Positions 17,038-24,481 of a DNA stretch of 55,861 nucleotides are shown here, piece by piece (within the stretch, counting starts at the first letter, position 1; each line of letters starts with the position of its first letter). The DNA lies in contig VEPA01000247.1 of assembly GCA_012026675.1 (NCBI GenBank), positions 1 to 55,861 of the forward strand, given 5' to 3'. Both the position numbers and the translations under genes were made by a program. Under the pieces are notes generated by a model, which saw nothing but the letters and a program-made list of their open reading frames with translations, did no database searches and was not told where the DNA came from. Source of the DNA: Betaproteobacteria bacterium (lineage in GTDB: Bacteria; Pseudomonadota; Gammaproteobacteria; Burkholderiales; Rhodocyclaceae).

Positions 17038-17959
17038 TTCGCTGCATCACCTGCACGCCGGTCGCCAGCAGCACGGATGCACAAACGCCATGGGCCATGG
17101 CAAGACCGAGGCTGAAGCCGCTGGCCACCGTCAGGATGCCCAGCGAGACCTGCGTCAACAACAGGAGCAGCATGACCGCGGCGCTGGCGCGGGAGGCCGG
17201 CTGCGCCAGTGCCCGCACTCCGCCCACGCCGAGCAGCAACAGGGTCGCCAGCGCGCAATAGCGATGCAGCAGGTGCAGCGCAACGCCGCCCTCGTCGCCC
17301 AGCGGCGCGATGGCGGCGATCGTGACGAAGGGATTGAGCGCGCCCCAGCCAGAGGCGGCGGGCCAGTACTGGTCGCTGCAGCCGGGCAACGTGGGGCAGG
17401 CGATGGCGGCGTAGCGCGCGCCGATCAGGGCGCCCAGCGCCATCGTCGCGACCAGCAGGCCCAGCCCCGCATGCAGTATGGGTACACGATTGCGCCCGGC
17501 CGGGGATTCGGCACCACTGCCGGCGGCCAGCACGGTGCGCCATGAGAGCAGCACCAGTCCGGCGCCGCCCAGGATGTTGATGAAACTGGCCCACGCCCGC
17601 TGCGGCGCGGAACTGAACAAGCCGACGAAGGTGAGCAGGATCATCAGCACCAACAGCAATGCGGCATAGCGCGCCGGCGGCTGGATCGGACTCGGGCGCT
17701 GGGACTGCCAGGCGAGGATGAAGCCCAGCACCAGTGCCAGCGAGGCAGCGCTGCGATGCAGGATGCGGGCGCCCTCGGTATGCAGGCCTTGTGTGCCGGC
17801 CAGTATCTCGCCGTAGCAGTCGGGCCACTGGCTGCAGCCGAGGCCGGCGCCACCGCGCCGCATGTAGGCGCTGACCAGCAGAATCACGAGGGACAGCGCG
17901 GCCAGCACCAGCGCGAGGATCCTGATGCGTTGCAGACGGATGGCGCGGTTTTCCTTCAT
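16973..17959 (-). CDS. ctaA: Heme A synthase (COX15/CtaA family)
   Basis: A 328-residue, eight-helix membrane enzyme that oxidises the C8 methyl of heme O to make heme A for aa3-type oxidases. Conserved His are visible in the helix pairs: GLHTEGARILHRSAA, ILHAGLGLL, ALHLLHRYCAL and AMAHGVCAS. The loop CSQWPDCYG carries the Cys pair seen in many family members, and the second half has CPTLPGC. It starts 4 nt after the ArsR-rhodanese stop, so it lies in that operon. Its 3' end overlaps the convergent EamA gene by 65 bp. No oxidase subunit genes are in the window. Confidence 0.9.
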   Translation of the reverse strand: MKENRAIRLQRIRILALVLAALSLVILLVSAYMRRGGAGLGCSQWPDCYGEILAGTQGLHTEGARILHRSAASLALVLGFILAWQSQRPSPIQPPARYAALLLVLMILLTFVGLFSSAPQRAWASFINILGGAGLVLLSWRTVLAAGSGAESPAGRNRVPILHAGLGLLVATMALGALIGARYAAIACPTLPGCSDQYWPAASGWGALNPFVTIAAIAPLGDEGGVALHLLHRYCALATLLLLGVGGVRALAQPASRASAAVMLLLLLTQVSLGILTVASGFSLGLAMAHGVCASVLLATGVQVMQRIKGAAADFRSAGVGEEMPATR

Positions 17960-17963
17960 CGCG

Positions 17964-18641
17964 TCAATCCGCCGTGCTCGACAGGCTATCGACCGGCAGA
18001 CCGGCGGCCTTCCACTCGGGGAAACCGTCTTCCATGCGGCGCGCGCGGTAGCCCTTTTCGCGCAGCATGGCCACGGCATCGACCGACAACAGGCAGTAGG
18101 GTCCGCGGCAGTAGGCGATGACTTCGCGCCCCTTGGGCAATTTCTTCAAGTGGCTGCTCAGGCTGTCGGAAGTGATGTTGATCGCGCCGGGGACGTGGCC
18201 GGCAGCATATTCCTCGGGCGGCCGCACGTCGAGGACGGTCACCAGGCCCTGGCGCACGCGTTCCAGCAGTTCCCCGGCCGGCACCGGCTCGAGGTCGTCG
18301 CGCGCCGTGATGTAGGTGCGCACCAGTTGCGAGACTTCGGCGAGGCGCGACTCGGCCACGGTGGACAGCGCGCCGAGCAGATCGACCACGTCCGGCCCGG
18401 CGACTTCGTAGAACACCCGCACCCCTTCCTTGCGCGCCCGCACCAAGCCCGCCTGACGCAGTTCCTGCAAGTGCTTGGAGGTATTGGCGACGGACAGGTG
18501 GGTCATGTTCGCCAGTTCGTCGACGCTGCGCGGCCCCTGCGCGACGAACTCCAGCAGTTCCAGCCGGTTGGCGTGGCCCAGCGCCTTGGCGACTCGCGCC
18601 AGCTGCACATATATGTCCTGCTTGAAATTTCCGGTTGACAT
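17964..18641 (-). CDS. ArsR-family regulator fused to a rhodanese domain
   Basis: A 225-residue fusion. Residues 10-110 are an ArsR winged helix (ALGHANRLELLEFVAQ, LSVANTSKHLQELRQAGLV). Residues about 120-218 are a rhodanese domain with LDVRPPEEYAAGHVPGA and the active loop CRGPYC. The only two cysteines in the whole protein are Cys178 and Cys183, both in that loop, so the ArsR part has no metal- or persulfide-sensing thiols of its own. The natural inference is that sulfane sulfur or oxidants are sensed at the rhodanese site. It is divergent from the redox operon at 18740 and upstream of ctaA. Confidence 0.93.
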   Translation of the reverse strand: MSTGNFKQDIYVQLARVAKALGHANRLELLEFVAQGPRSVDELANMTHLSVANTSKHLQELRQAGLVRARKEGVRVFYEVAGPDVVDLLGALSTVAESRLAEVSQLVRTYITARDDLEPVPAGELLERVRQGLVTVLDVRPPEEYAAGHVPGAINITSDSLSSHLKKLPKGREVIAYCRGPYCLLSVDAVAMLREKGYRARRMEDGFPEWKAAGLPVDSLSSTAD

Positions 18642-18659
18642 CGCCCGAGGCCTTCCTTA

Positions 18660-18683
18660 TTATTCAACCAATCAGTTGAATAA
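18660..18683. promoter_or_regulatory. Perfect 9-6-9 palindrome, probable ArsR-type operator
   Basis: TTATTCAAC at 18660-18668 and GTTGAATAA at 18675-18683 are perfect inverted repeats around CAATCA. The site lies in an AT-rich patch 18 bp upstream of the ArsR-rhodanese start and 56 bp upstream of the divergent operon start. ArsR proteins bind dyads of this ATTCAA-n-TTGAAT type, so autoregulation and control of both arms is likely. Confidence 0.75.
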
Positions 18684-18739
18684 TTGAATTGTAGTCGCAA
18701 GCCCTTGCAGGCACAAGCGACAGTGTAGGAGGAGTGCCG

Positions 18740-19603
18740 ATGACATTCAACGAATTTGCGCTGGCGAACGAACCGGCGATCCGCCTTGCGGCCTTCTTCG
18801 GCATCTTCACCTTGATGGCCGCCTGGGAGGTCGCGGCGCCGCGCCGTGCCCGCCTGCACAGCCGAACCGTGCGCTGGACCGCCAATCTTGGCCTGGTGGT
18901 GGTCAACACCGTACTGGTGCGCCTCGTCTTCCCTTTCGCCGCCGTAGCTTTCGCCACCCTGGCCGCGCAACGCGGCTGGGGCCTGCTCAACAACATCGAC
19001 CTGCCCGGCTGGCTGGCGCTGCTGCTGGCCGTGGTCGCCATGGATTTCGCCATCTGGCTGCAGCATGTCATGGTCCATGCGGTGCCGGTGCTGTGGCGCC
19101 TGCACCAGGTGCATCACGCCGATCCGGACTACGACGTCACCACCGGCGCGCGCTTCCATCCGCTCGAGATCATCCTTTCGATGCTGATCAAGTTCTCGGT
19201 CATCGCCGTGCTCGGCGCGCCAGCCGCCGCCGTACTGGTGTTCGAGGTCCTGCTCAATGCCACGGCGATGTTCAACCATGCCAACGTCAAGCTGCCGGGC
19301 GACGTCGATGCCGCCCTGCGCCTGTTGCTGGTGACGCCGGACATGCACCGGGTGCACCACTCGACGGATAACGCCGAGGCCAACAGCAATTTCGGCTTCA
19401 ACCTCTCGCTCTGGGACCGCCTGTTCGGTACCTACCACTACGCCGCGCGCCTGCCTCAGGAAAGCATGCACATCGGCGTCGCCGGCCTGACCGGCGATGC
19501 GCGCTGCGTGAGCCTGAGCGGGATGCTGGTGATTCCCTTCGTCAGTCCCGGCGAGGGTTATGCGATCGGCCACGGCCCCGAGGCGAGCCATGAAGCACGC
19601 TAG
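18740..19603 (+). CDS. Fatty acid hydroxylase/sterol desaturase superfamily protein
   Basis: A 287-residue membrane di-iron oxygenase-type protein. The eight-His pattern is visible: H109-x3-H113 (HVMVH), H122-x2-HH126 (HQVHH), and H203-x2-HH207 (HRVHH), between hydrophobic segments. The ATG at 18740 is preferred over GTG 18734 because AGGAGG ends 6 nt before it. It is the first gene of the plus-strand operon and overlaps the next gene by 14 bp. The substrate is unknown; its place in a sulfur/heme redox operon is unexpected. Confidence 0.88.
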   Translation: MTFNEFALANEPAIRLAAFFGIFTLMAAWEVAAPRRARLHSRTVRWTANLGLVVVNTVLVRLVFPFAAVAFATLAAQRGWGLLNNIDLPGWLALLLAVVAMDFAIWLQHVMVHAVPVLWRLHQVHHADPDYDVTTGARFHPLEIILSMLIKFSVIAVLGAPAAAVLVFEVLLNATAMFNHANVKLPGDVDAALRLLLVTPDMHRVHHSTDNAEANSNFGFNLSLWDRLFGTYHYAARLPQESMHIGVAGLTGDARCVSLSGMLVIPFVSPGEGYAIGHGPEASHEAR

Positions 19604-20609
19604 TCTGGTACGCGCCGCGCTGCTGGTCGCTCTGGTCGCGGGCCTGGCGCTGGCCTTCGCCAACCGCGAGCAGTTCTCGCAGGCGGCCCTGCAAGCCTGG
19701 CTGGCGTCGGCCGGCTGGTGGGCCCCGCTTCTGTTCATCGCCATTTACGCCGCCGGCACGGTGCTGTTCCTGCCCGGCTCGGTGCTGACCCTGGCCGCCG
19801 GCGCCCTCTTCGGCATCCTGCCCGGCGCGCTCTACAGCCTGACCGGCGCCACGCTGGGCGCGGTGCTGGCCTTCCTCGTCGCGCGCCATCTGGCCGGCGA
19901 CTGGGTGGCGCAGAAAACCGGCGGTCGCCTCAAGCAGCTGATCGAGGGCGTCGAGGCCGAGGGCTGGCGCTTCGTCGCCTTCGTCCGCCTGGTGCCGCTG
20001 TTTCCCTTCAACGTGGTGAATTACGCGTTGGGCCTGACGCGCATTCCGCTGGCCGCCTACGCGCTGGCCTCGGCAGTCTGCATGCTGCCCGGCGCGCTGG
20101 CCTATGCCTGGCTGGGCCATGCCGGGCGTGCGGCGCTGGCGGGTGACGCCAACGCGATCCGCAACGGCATGCTGGCATTGGCCGTCGCCGCTGCGCTGAT
20201 GTTCCTGCCGCGCCTGGTGCGCCAGTTCAAGGCCGGCCTCATGATCACGCCGGCAATGCTGCGCGCATTGCAGGCCGAGGGCGGCATTGCGGTCGTCGAC
20301 GTGCGCGAGGCCAAGGACTTCGACGGCGAGACCGGCCATGTCCCCGGCTCGCTGAACCTGCCGCTGAATCAGTTGCCGGCGCACATCGATGAACTCGCTT
20401 CCTGGCGCAAGGACGGAATCGTGCTGATCTGCCGCACCCAGGTGCGCTCGGGGCAGGCCGCGCGCCTGCGGGCGAAGCACGGCTTCACCGGGCTGCGCGT
20501 GGTGCGCGGCGGCATCCTCGCCTGGCGCGAACTGGGCTATCCCACGGAAGGCAGCACCGCGCCCGCCGCCCCCGTCGCGGAGGTCGCCCTTGGCCACAAC
20601 CACGCTTGA
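19590..20609 (+). CDS. TVP38/DedA-type membrane protein fused to a rhodanese domain
   Basis: A 339-residue fusion. Residues 1-215 form a TVP38/TMEM64 (SNARE-associated/VTT) domain with AAGTVLFLPGSVLTLAAGALFG cut by a re-entrant loop, and FVAFVRLVPLFPFNVVNYALG. Residues about 225-325 are a rhodanese domain with VVDVREAKDFDGETGHVPGS and catalytic Cys281 in LICRTQVRSG. It overlaps both neighbours (14 bp and 20 bp). The second rhodanese of the locus, here at the membrane, strengthens the link with sulfane-sulfur handling. Confidence 0.9.
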   Translation: MKHASLVRAALLVALVAGLALAFANREQFSQAALQAWLASAGWWAPLLFIAIYAAGTVLFLPGSVLTLAAGALFGILPGALYSLTGATLGAVLAFLVARHLAGDWVAQKTGGRLKQLIEGVEAEGWRFVAFVRLVPLFPFNVVNYALGLTRIPLAAYALASAVCMLPGALAYAWLGHAGRAALAGDANAIRNGMLALAVAAALMFLPRLVRQFKAGLMITPAMLRALQAEGGIAVVDVREAKDFDGETGHVPGSLNLPLNQLPAHIDELASWRKDGIVLICRTQVRSGQAARLRAKHGFTGLRVVRGGILAWRELGYPTEGSTAPAAPVAEVALGHNHA

Positions 20610-22962
20610 GGCCGTCGGCGGCTTTCCGCGCGCGCCGCATTGCGTCACGGCCGGCGAGCAGGACACCCTGCCCTCGCGCTACGGCTGGCCGGTCAAGCTG
20701 CTCTCGCTTCTTGCCTTCACCCTGGCCTTCGTCGGCTGGCTCAACGAGACCTGGCTGTTCCTGTTCGAGAGTCCGATCTGGCTCAACCGCTACACCGAGT
20801 ACGCGATCATCCTGGCCTTCGGCACCTGGCGCATCGTCGCCGAAAAGAACGCCTACACGCGGCGCCGCCTGATCATCCTGGTCGGCGTGGTGACCGGTCT
20901 GTGGTGGCTGGTGCCGTGGCTCAATCCCTTCTTCGAACCCTATGTCGGCTACCTCTGGTCGCAGCCGGTCTTCCCCTCGCTGCACACGCCGGGCACGCTG
21001 ACTTTCTTCCTGGTGCTGGCGGTCGTATTCCTCTTCGGGCGTCGCGTGATCTGCGGTTTCGGCTGCCCCTGCGTCGGCATCCGCGAGACCGTCGGCTTCC
21101 CTTTCCGCGAGAACTCGCCGCGCTCTGAGCTGGCGTGGAAGCTGCGTCACATCAAGTGGGTGTTCTTTGTCTACTACGTCGGCGTGCTGGTGGTGACCCT
21201 ATACCCGCCGAACTCCTGGACCATTTCCTTCGTCAGCGGCTTCTACGGCCTGGTGGCCGCCACCTACTTCGGCACCTTCTTCATTGCGCCGCTGGTCGGC
21301 AACCGCGCTTACTGCCGCTTCCTCTGCCCCTTCGGCGCCACCTTCGGCCTGCTCAACCACGCCGGTTTCTATGACGTGAAGATGGACACGAAGCGCTGCA
21401 TCGACTGTGGCCGCTGCGAGCAAGCCTGCGACATGGGGATTCCGGTGTGGAAGCAGGGCAAGGCGAACGGACGCGTCACCGGCCTCGAAGACTGCATGGG
21501 CTGCGCTCGCTGCGTGGTCTCCTGCCCCACCGACGCACTGGAAATCCGCGACGTGCGCAACTTCCTGCGCCCCGCCCTGCGCCAGGATGCGACCCACCTG
21601 CTGCGTCGCGTCGCCGCCCCCGAACTGCCGCGCATCGATGCCTGCGCCGAACGCCTGCCGCTGGCCGAGATCCAGACCCAGGCATCGCGCTGCCTCGATT
21701 GCGGCGAGCCGACCTGCCGCACCGCCTGCCCGTTGCACAACCGGATTCCGGAGTGGCTGATGCAGGCCGCCAAGGGCAGGATCGAAGCCGCCGCCGAGAT
21801 CATGGCCAGTACCAGCCCGATGCCCGAGCTCTGCGGCGCGCTGTGCCCGCAGGACCGCCTCTGCGAAGGCTCCTGCGCCCGCGTGCGCCAAGGCGACGCC
21901 GCGGTGGCCATCGGCGCCATCGAGCATGCGGTGACCGAAGAAGCGCTGGCGCGCGGCTGGCGCCCGCAGCTCGCTCCGGCCAAACGCCTGGACAAGGATG
22001 CCGCGGTGATCGGCGCCGGCCCGGCGGGGCTGGCCTTCGCCGAGGCGATGAACCGTGCCGGCTGGAACGTGACGGTGTATGACCGCGACACGCAGATCGG
22101 CGGCATGCTGTCGAGCGGCCTGCCACCCTTCCGCTTCGACAAGCGCGCGCTGGACCGGCGCCGCATCCTGCTGGAACAGGCCGGCGTGCGCTTCGAGCTG
22201 GGTGTCGAGGTCGATGCCGAGCGCTTCCTCAAACTGCGCGACGACAACGAGACGCTGTTCCTCGGCCTCGGCGCGCGCCAGGCGCGCGACGTTGCGCTGC
22301 CCGGACGCGAGTTGTTCGGCGTCGACGATGCGTTGAGCTATCTGGGCCGCATCAACCGGAACAAGGACGGCGCCGTTGCCGGCAGCCTCGCCGGCAAGCG
22401 CGTGCTGGTGCTGGGCGGCGGCGACACGGCGATGGATTGCGCCCGGGTAGCGCTGCGCGACGGAGCGACGAGCGTCGCCATCGCCTATCGCGGCACGGCC
22501 GAGAAGCTGCGCGCCAATCCGCACGAGCGCGTCGCGGCCGTCGAAGAAGGCGTGCGCTTCCTCTTCGAGCACACGCCGCTCGTCATCGAGGGCGAGGCCG
22601 CCGTGCGCTCGGTGGATTTCAAAGTCGGCGCCGGCGACACGGCGGTTTCGCAAACTATTCCCTGCGATGCGGTGATCCTCGCCTTCGGCCAGCAGCCGGC
22701 GGCGCCTTGCTGGCTCGAAGCCGGCGGCGTCGCCACCGAATTCGGCGCGATCAAGGTCGATGCCCACGGCCGGACCTCGCACCCGCGCATCTTCGCCGGC
22801 GGCGACGCCGTGCATGGCGCCGACCTGATCGTCACCGCCGCCGCCGCCGGCCGCCGCGCCGCGCGCACGGTGCTGGCACAACGGCGCCTGGCCGACTGGA
22901 AGACCTGGCGCGCCTGGCGCGCGGCGCCGCAGCCGCTGCTGGCGCCGAGGCTGGCGACATGA
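20590..22962 (+). CDS. Fusion of NapH-like membrane ferredoxin and GltD-like FAD/NAD(P) oxidoreductase
   Basis: A 790-residue fusion. Residues 30-260 hold several membrane helices and the NapH/CcoG-type motifs CGFGCPC (155-161) and CRFLCP (242-247). Two 4Fe-4S ferredoxin motifs follow (Cys270/273/276/280 and Cys302/305/308/312). Then comes the GltD-type cluster region (Cys368/371/376/380 and Cys415/419/425/429), the FAD motif VIGAGPAGLA (473-482), and the NAD(P) motif LGGGDTAMD near 610. It could move electrons between NAD(P)H and a membrane quinone or cytochrome chain. Residues 678-685, KVGAGDTA, coincide with a dispersed repeat. The start is TTG at 20590, overlapping the preceding gene by 20 bp. 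Confidence 0.88.
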   Translation: MATTTLEAVGGFPRAPHCVTAGEQDTLPSRYGWPVKLLSLLAFTLAFVGWLNETWLFLFESPIWLNRYTEYAIILAFGTWRIVAEKNAYTRRRLIILVGVVTGLWWLVPWLNPFFEPYVGYLWSQPVFPSLHTPGTLTFFLVLAVVFLFGRRVICGFGCPCVGIRETVGFPFRENSPRSELAWKLRHIKWVFFVYYVGVLVVTLYPPNSWTISFVSGFYGLVAATYFGTFFIAPLVGNRAYCRFLCPFGATFGLLNHAGFYDVKMDTKRCIDCGRCEQACDMGIPVWKQGKANGRVTGLEDCMGCARCVVSCPTDALEIRDVRNFLRPALRQDATHLLRRVAAPELPRIDACAERLPLAEIQTQASRCLDCGEPTCRTACPLHNRIPEWLMQAAKGRIEAAAEIMASTSPMPELCGALCPQDRLCEGSCARVRQGDAAVAIGAIEHAVTEEALARGWRPQLAPAKRLDKDAAVIGAGPAGLAFAEAMNRAGWNVTVYDRDTQIGGMLSSGLPPFRFDKRALDRRRILLEQAGVRFELGVEVDAERFLKLRDDNETLFLGLGARQARDVALPGRELFGVDDALSYLGRINRNKDGAVAGSLAGKRVLVLGGGDTAMDCARVALRDGATSVAIAYRGTAEKLRANPHERVAAVEEGVRFLFEHTPLVIEGEAAVRSVDFKVGAGDTAVSQTIPCDAVILAFGQQPAAPCWLEAGGVATEFGAIKVDAHGRTSHPRIFAGGDAVHGADLIVTAAAAGRRAARTVLAQRRLADWKTWRAWRAAPQPLLAPRLAT
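22621..22644 (+). repeat. Dispersed repeat copy inside the NapH/GltD fusion gene
   Basis: AAAGTCGGCGCCGGCGACAC then GGCG, read in frame as KVGAGDTA. This is the closest match to the intergenic consensus in the window and uses the same frame as the copy in the M48 peptidase gene. Confidence 0.72.
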
Positions 22963-23144
22963 ATCCGCTCGCGCTCCTGCTCGCAATGCTGGCGACTCCG
23001 GCCTGGGCCCACGTCCACGCGCTGAATTTTGACTTTGTCTGCACCACGGACGACTCGCTACCCGGTCTCACGCTGCTGCCCTTCCTGCTACTCGCCGGCA
23101 TCGGCATCACACGCGCCGTCGCCCGCCACCGCAAGGACAGGTGA
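22959..23144 (+). CDS. Small membrane protein of the redox operon
   Basis: A 61-residue protein that starts in ATGA overlap with the fusion gene and ends in ATGA overlap with the octaheme gene. Residues 1-17 look like a signal peptide ending AWA. A short periplasmic part with one Cys (FDFVCTTDDS) is followed by one helix (LTLLPFLLLAGIGITRAV) and a basic end RHRKDR. It may anchor or assemble the cytochromes. I do not recognise a family. Confidence 0.72.
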   Translation: MNPLALLLAMLATPAWAHVHALNFDFVCTTDDSLPGLTLLPFLLLAGIGITRAVARHRKDR

Positions 23145-24481
23145 TGCGCCCGCGCTGGCTGCTGATCCCGGTACTGCTCTCGCTTGCCGGCATCGCCGCC
23201 GGGATGGCGTATGTCGACTGGAGCAAGGGCGGCGCCGGCAGCGGCCTGTATTCGCGCGAGTGGCAGCCCGACCCGGTGCAGGGCTACTGGGACCCGGACC
23301 GTTTCTACCAGCCGACGAAGGCCGTCGAGGGCGTGTATCCCGCCGCCGAGTGCATCGCCTGCCACGAGGCGCTGACGCCGGGCATCGTCGCCGACTGGCG
23401 CGACAGCCGCCACAGCAAGCCGGCCAATCGCGCGCCGGTGGCCTGCCCCGACTGCCACGGCGCCGACCACCGGACGCTGCGCATGCCGACGCCCAAGGTC
23501 TGCACCGAATGCCACGCCGTGCAGCACGATGCCTTCCAGTCCGAAAAGCAGTACGGCTTTCCCAGCCACGTGCTGGCCATGGAACGCGCCACCGACAGCA
23601 AGCACTTCGTGGACAAGCCGAAGGGCGAAACCACGGCCTGCGTGCAATGCCACTCGGTGGCGACCAAGTGTGATTCCTGCCACACGCGCCACCGCTTCGA
23701 CGCCGCCGAGGCGCGCCGGCCCGAGGCCTGCACCACCTGCCACAGCGGCCCGCCGCATCCCGACGACGAGACCTACTACGGCTCGGCCCACGGCAAGCGC
23801 TACCTCGCCGACGCGCCGAAGACCGACTGGAGCAAGCCGCTCAAGAAGGGCAACTACGTGACGCCGACCTGCGCCTACTGCCACATGAGGAACGGCCAGC
23901 ACGTCGTGGCCGACAAGTCGATCTGGCAATTCGGCCTGCGCCAGGTGAATCCGAACACGGCAGAGAACAAGGTCAAGCGCGACCGCTGGGTCGAGGTCTG
24001 CATGGATTGCCATGACGAGGTGTTCTCGCGCCGGCAATTGACAAACTTGGACCATGAGCGCGCCGCGGCCTGGCAGGGGCTCAACCGCACGGAACGCCTG
24101 CTGCGCGAACTGAGGAGCGAGAAGGCCTTCTACCCGGCGGCCGGCGAACGCCCGCCCTACCCGACCGACTGGATGGACAGGATGTTCCCCAAGGAACGCA
24201 TCGGCTTCTTCGAAGGCCAGGCGTCGAGCTTCTACAACGTCTCGCCCATCGAGCGCGACTACTTCGAGATGTGGTACTTCGCCAACCTCGGCGCCTACAA
24301 GGCCGCGGCGCACGGCGCGCCGGCACTGGTGAAGGAAGGCCACGCCGCGCTGGCGGAGGCGGAAAAAACCATCGCCGACCAGGCGGCGCAACTGCGCGAC
24401 AAGGCGCGCGGTGCGCGGCCCGATCCGAAGGCGCTGTGGTTCGGCGGCGAATACACCACGCACAACAGGGAGCACAACTGA
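23144..24481 (+). CDS. Octaheme cytochrome c of the hydroxylamine oxidoreductase (HAO) family
   Basis: A 445-residue exported cytochrome with an N-terminal hydrophobic anchor (5-23) and eight CXXCH motifs at residues 70, 101, 120, 166, 176, 196, 243 and 286. The segment after heme motif 6, GPPHPDDETYYGSAHG, aligns with the HAO-family pattern GPDHPxxExYxxSxHG. The position I would align with the catalytic Asp is Pro here. The C-terminal SPIERDYFEMWYFANLGAYK is also HAO-like. It may oxidise or reduce a nitrogen or sulfur compound; true ammonia-oxidiser HAO is unlikely because its usual partners are absent. It sits in ATGA overlaps on both sides. Confidence 0.9.
   Translation: MRPRWLLIPVLLSLAGIAAGMAYVDWSKGGAGSGLYSREWQPDPVQGYWDPDRFYQPTKAVEGVYPAAECIACHEALTPGIVADWRDSRHSKPANRAPVACPDCHGADHRTLRMPTPKVCTECHAVQHDAFQSEKQYGFPSHVLAMERATDSKHFVDKPKGETTACVQCHSVATKCDSCHTRHRFDAAEARRPEACTTCHSGPPHPDDETYYGSAHGKRYLADAPKTDWSKPLKKGNYVTPTCAYCHMRNGQHVVADKSIWQFGLRQVNPNTAENKVKRDRWVEVCMDCHDEVFSRRQLTNLDHERAAAWQGLNRTERLLRELRSEKAFYPAAGERPPYPTDWMDRMFPKERIGFFEGQASSFYNVSPIERDYFEMWYFANLGAYKAAAHGAPALVKEGHAALAEAEKTIADQAAQLRDKARGARPDPKALWFGGEYTTHNREHN

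Noticed and set aside
21199-24475. Two very long minus-strand frames opposite the NapH/GltD fusion and octaheme genes
   Set aside because: They lack start signals and domains, while the plus strand has Fe-S, FAD and eight CXXCH motifs.
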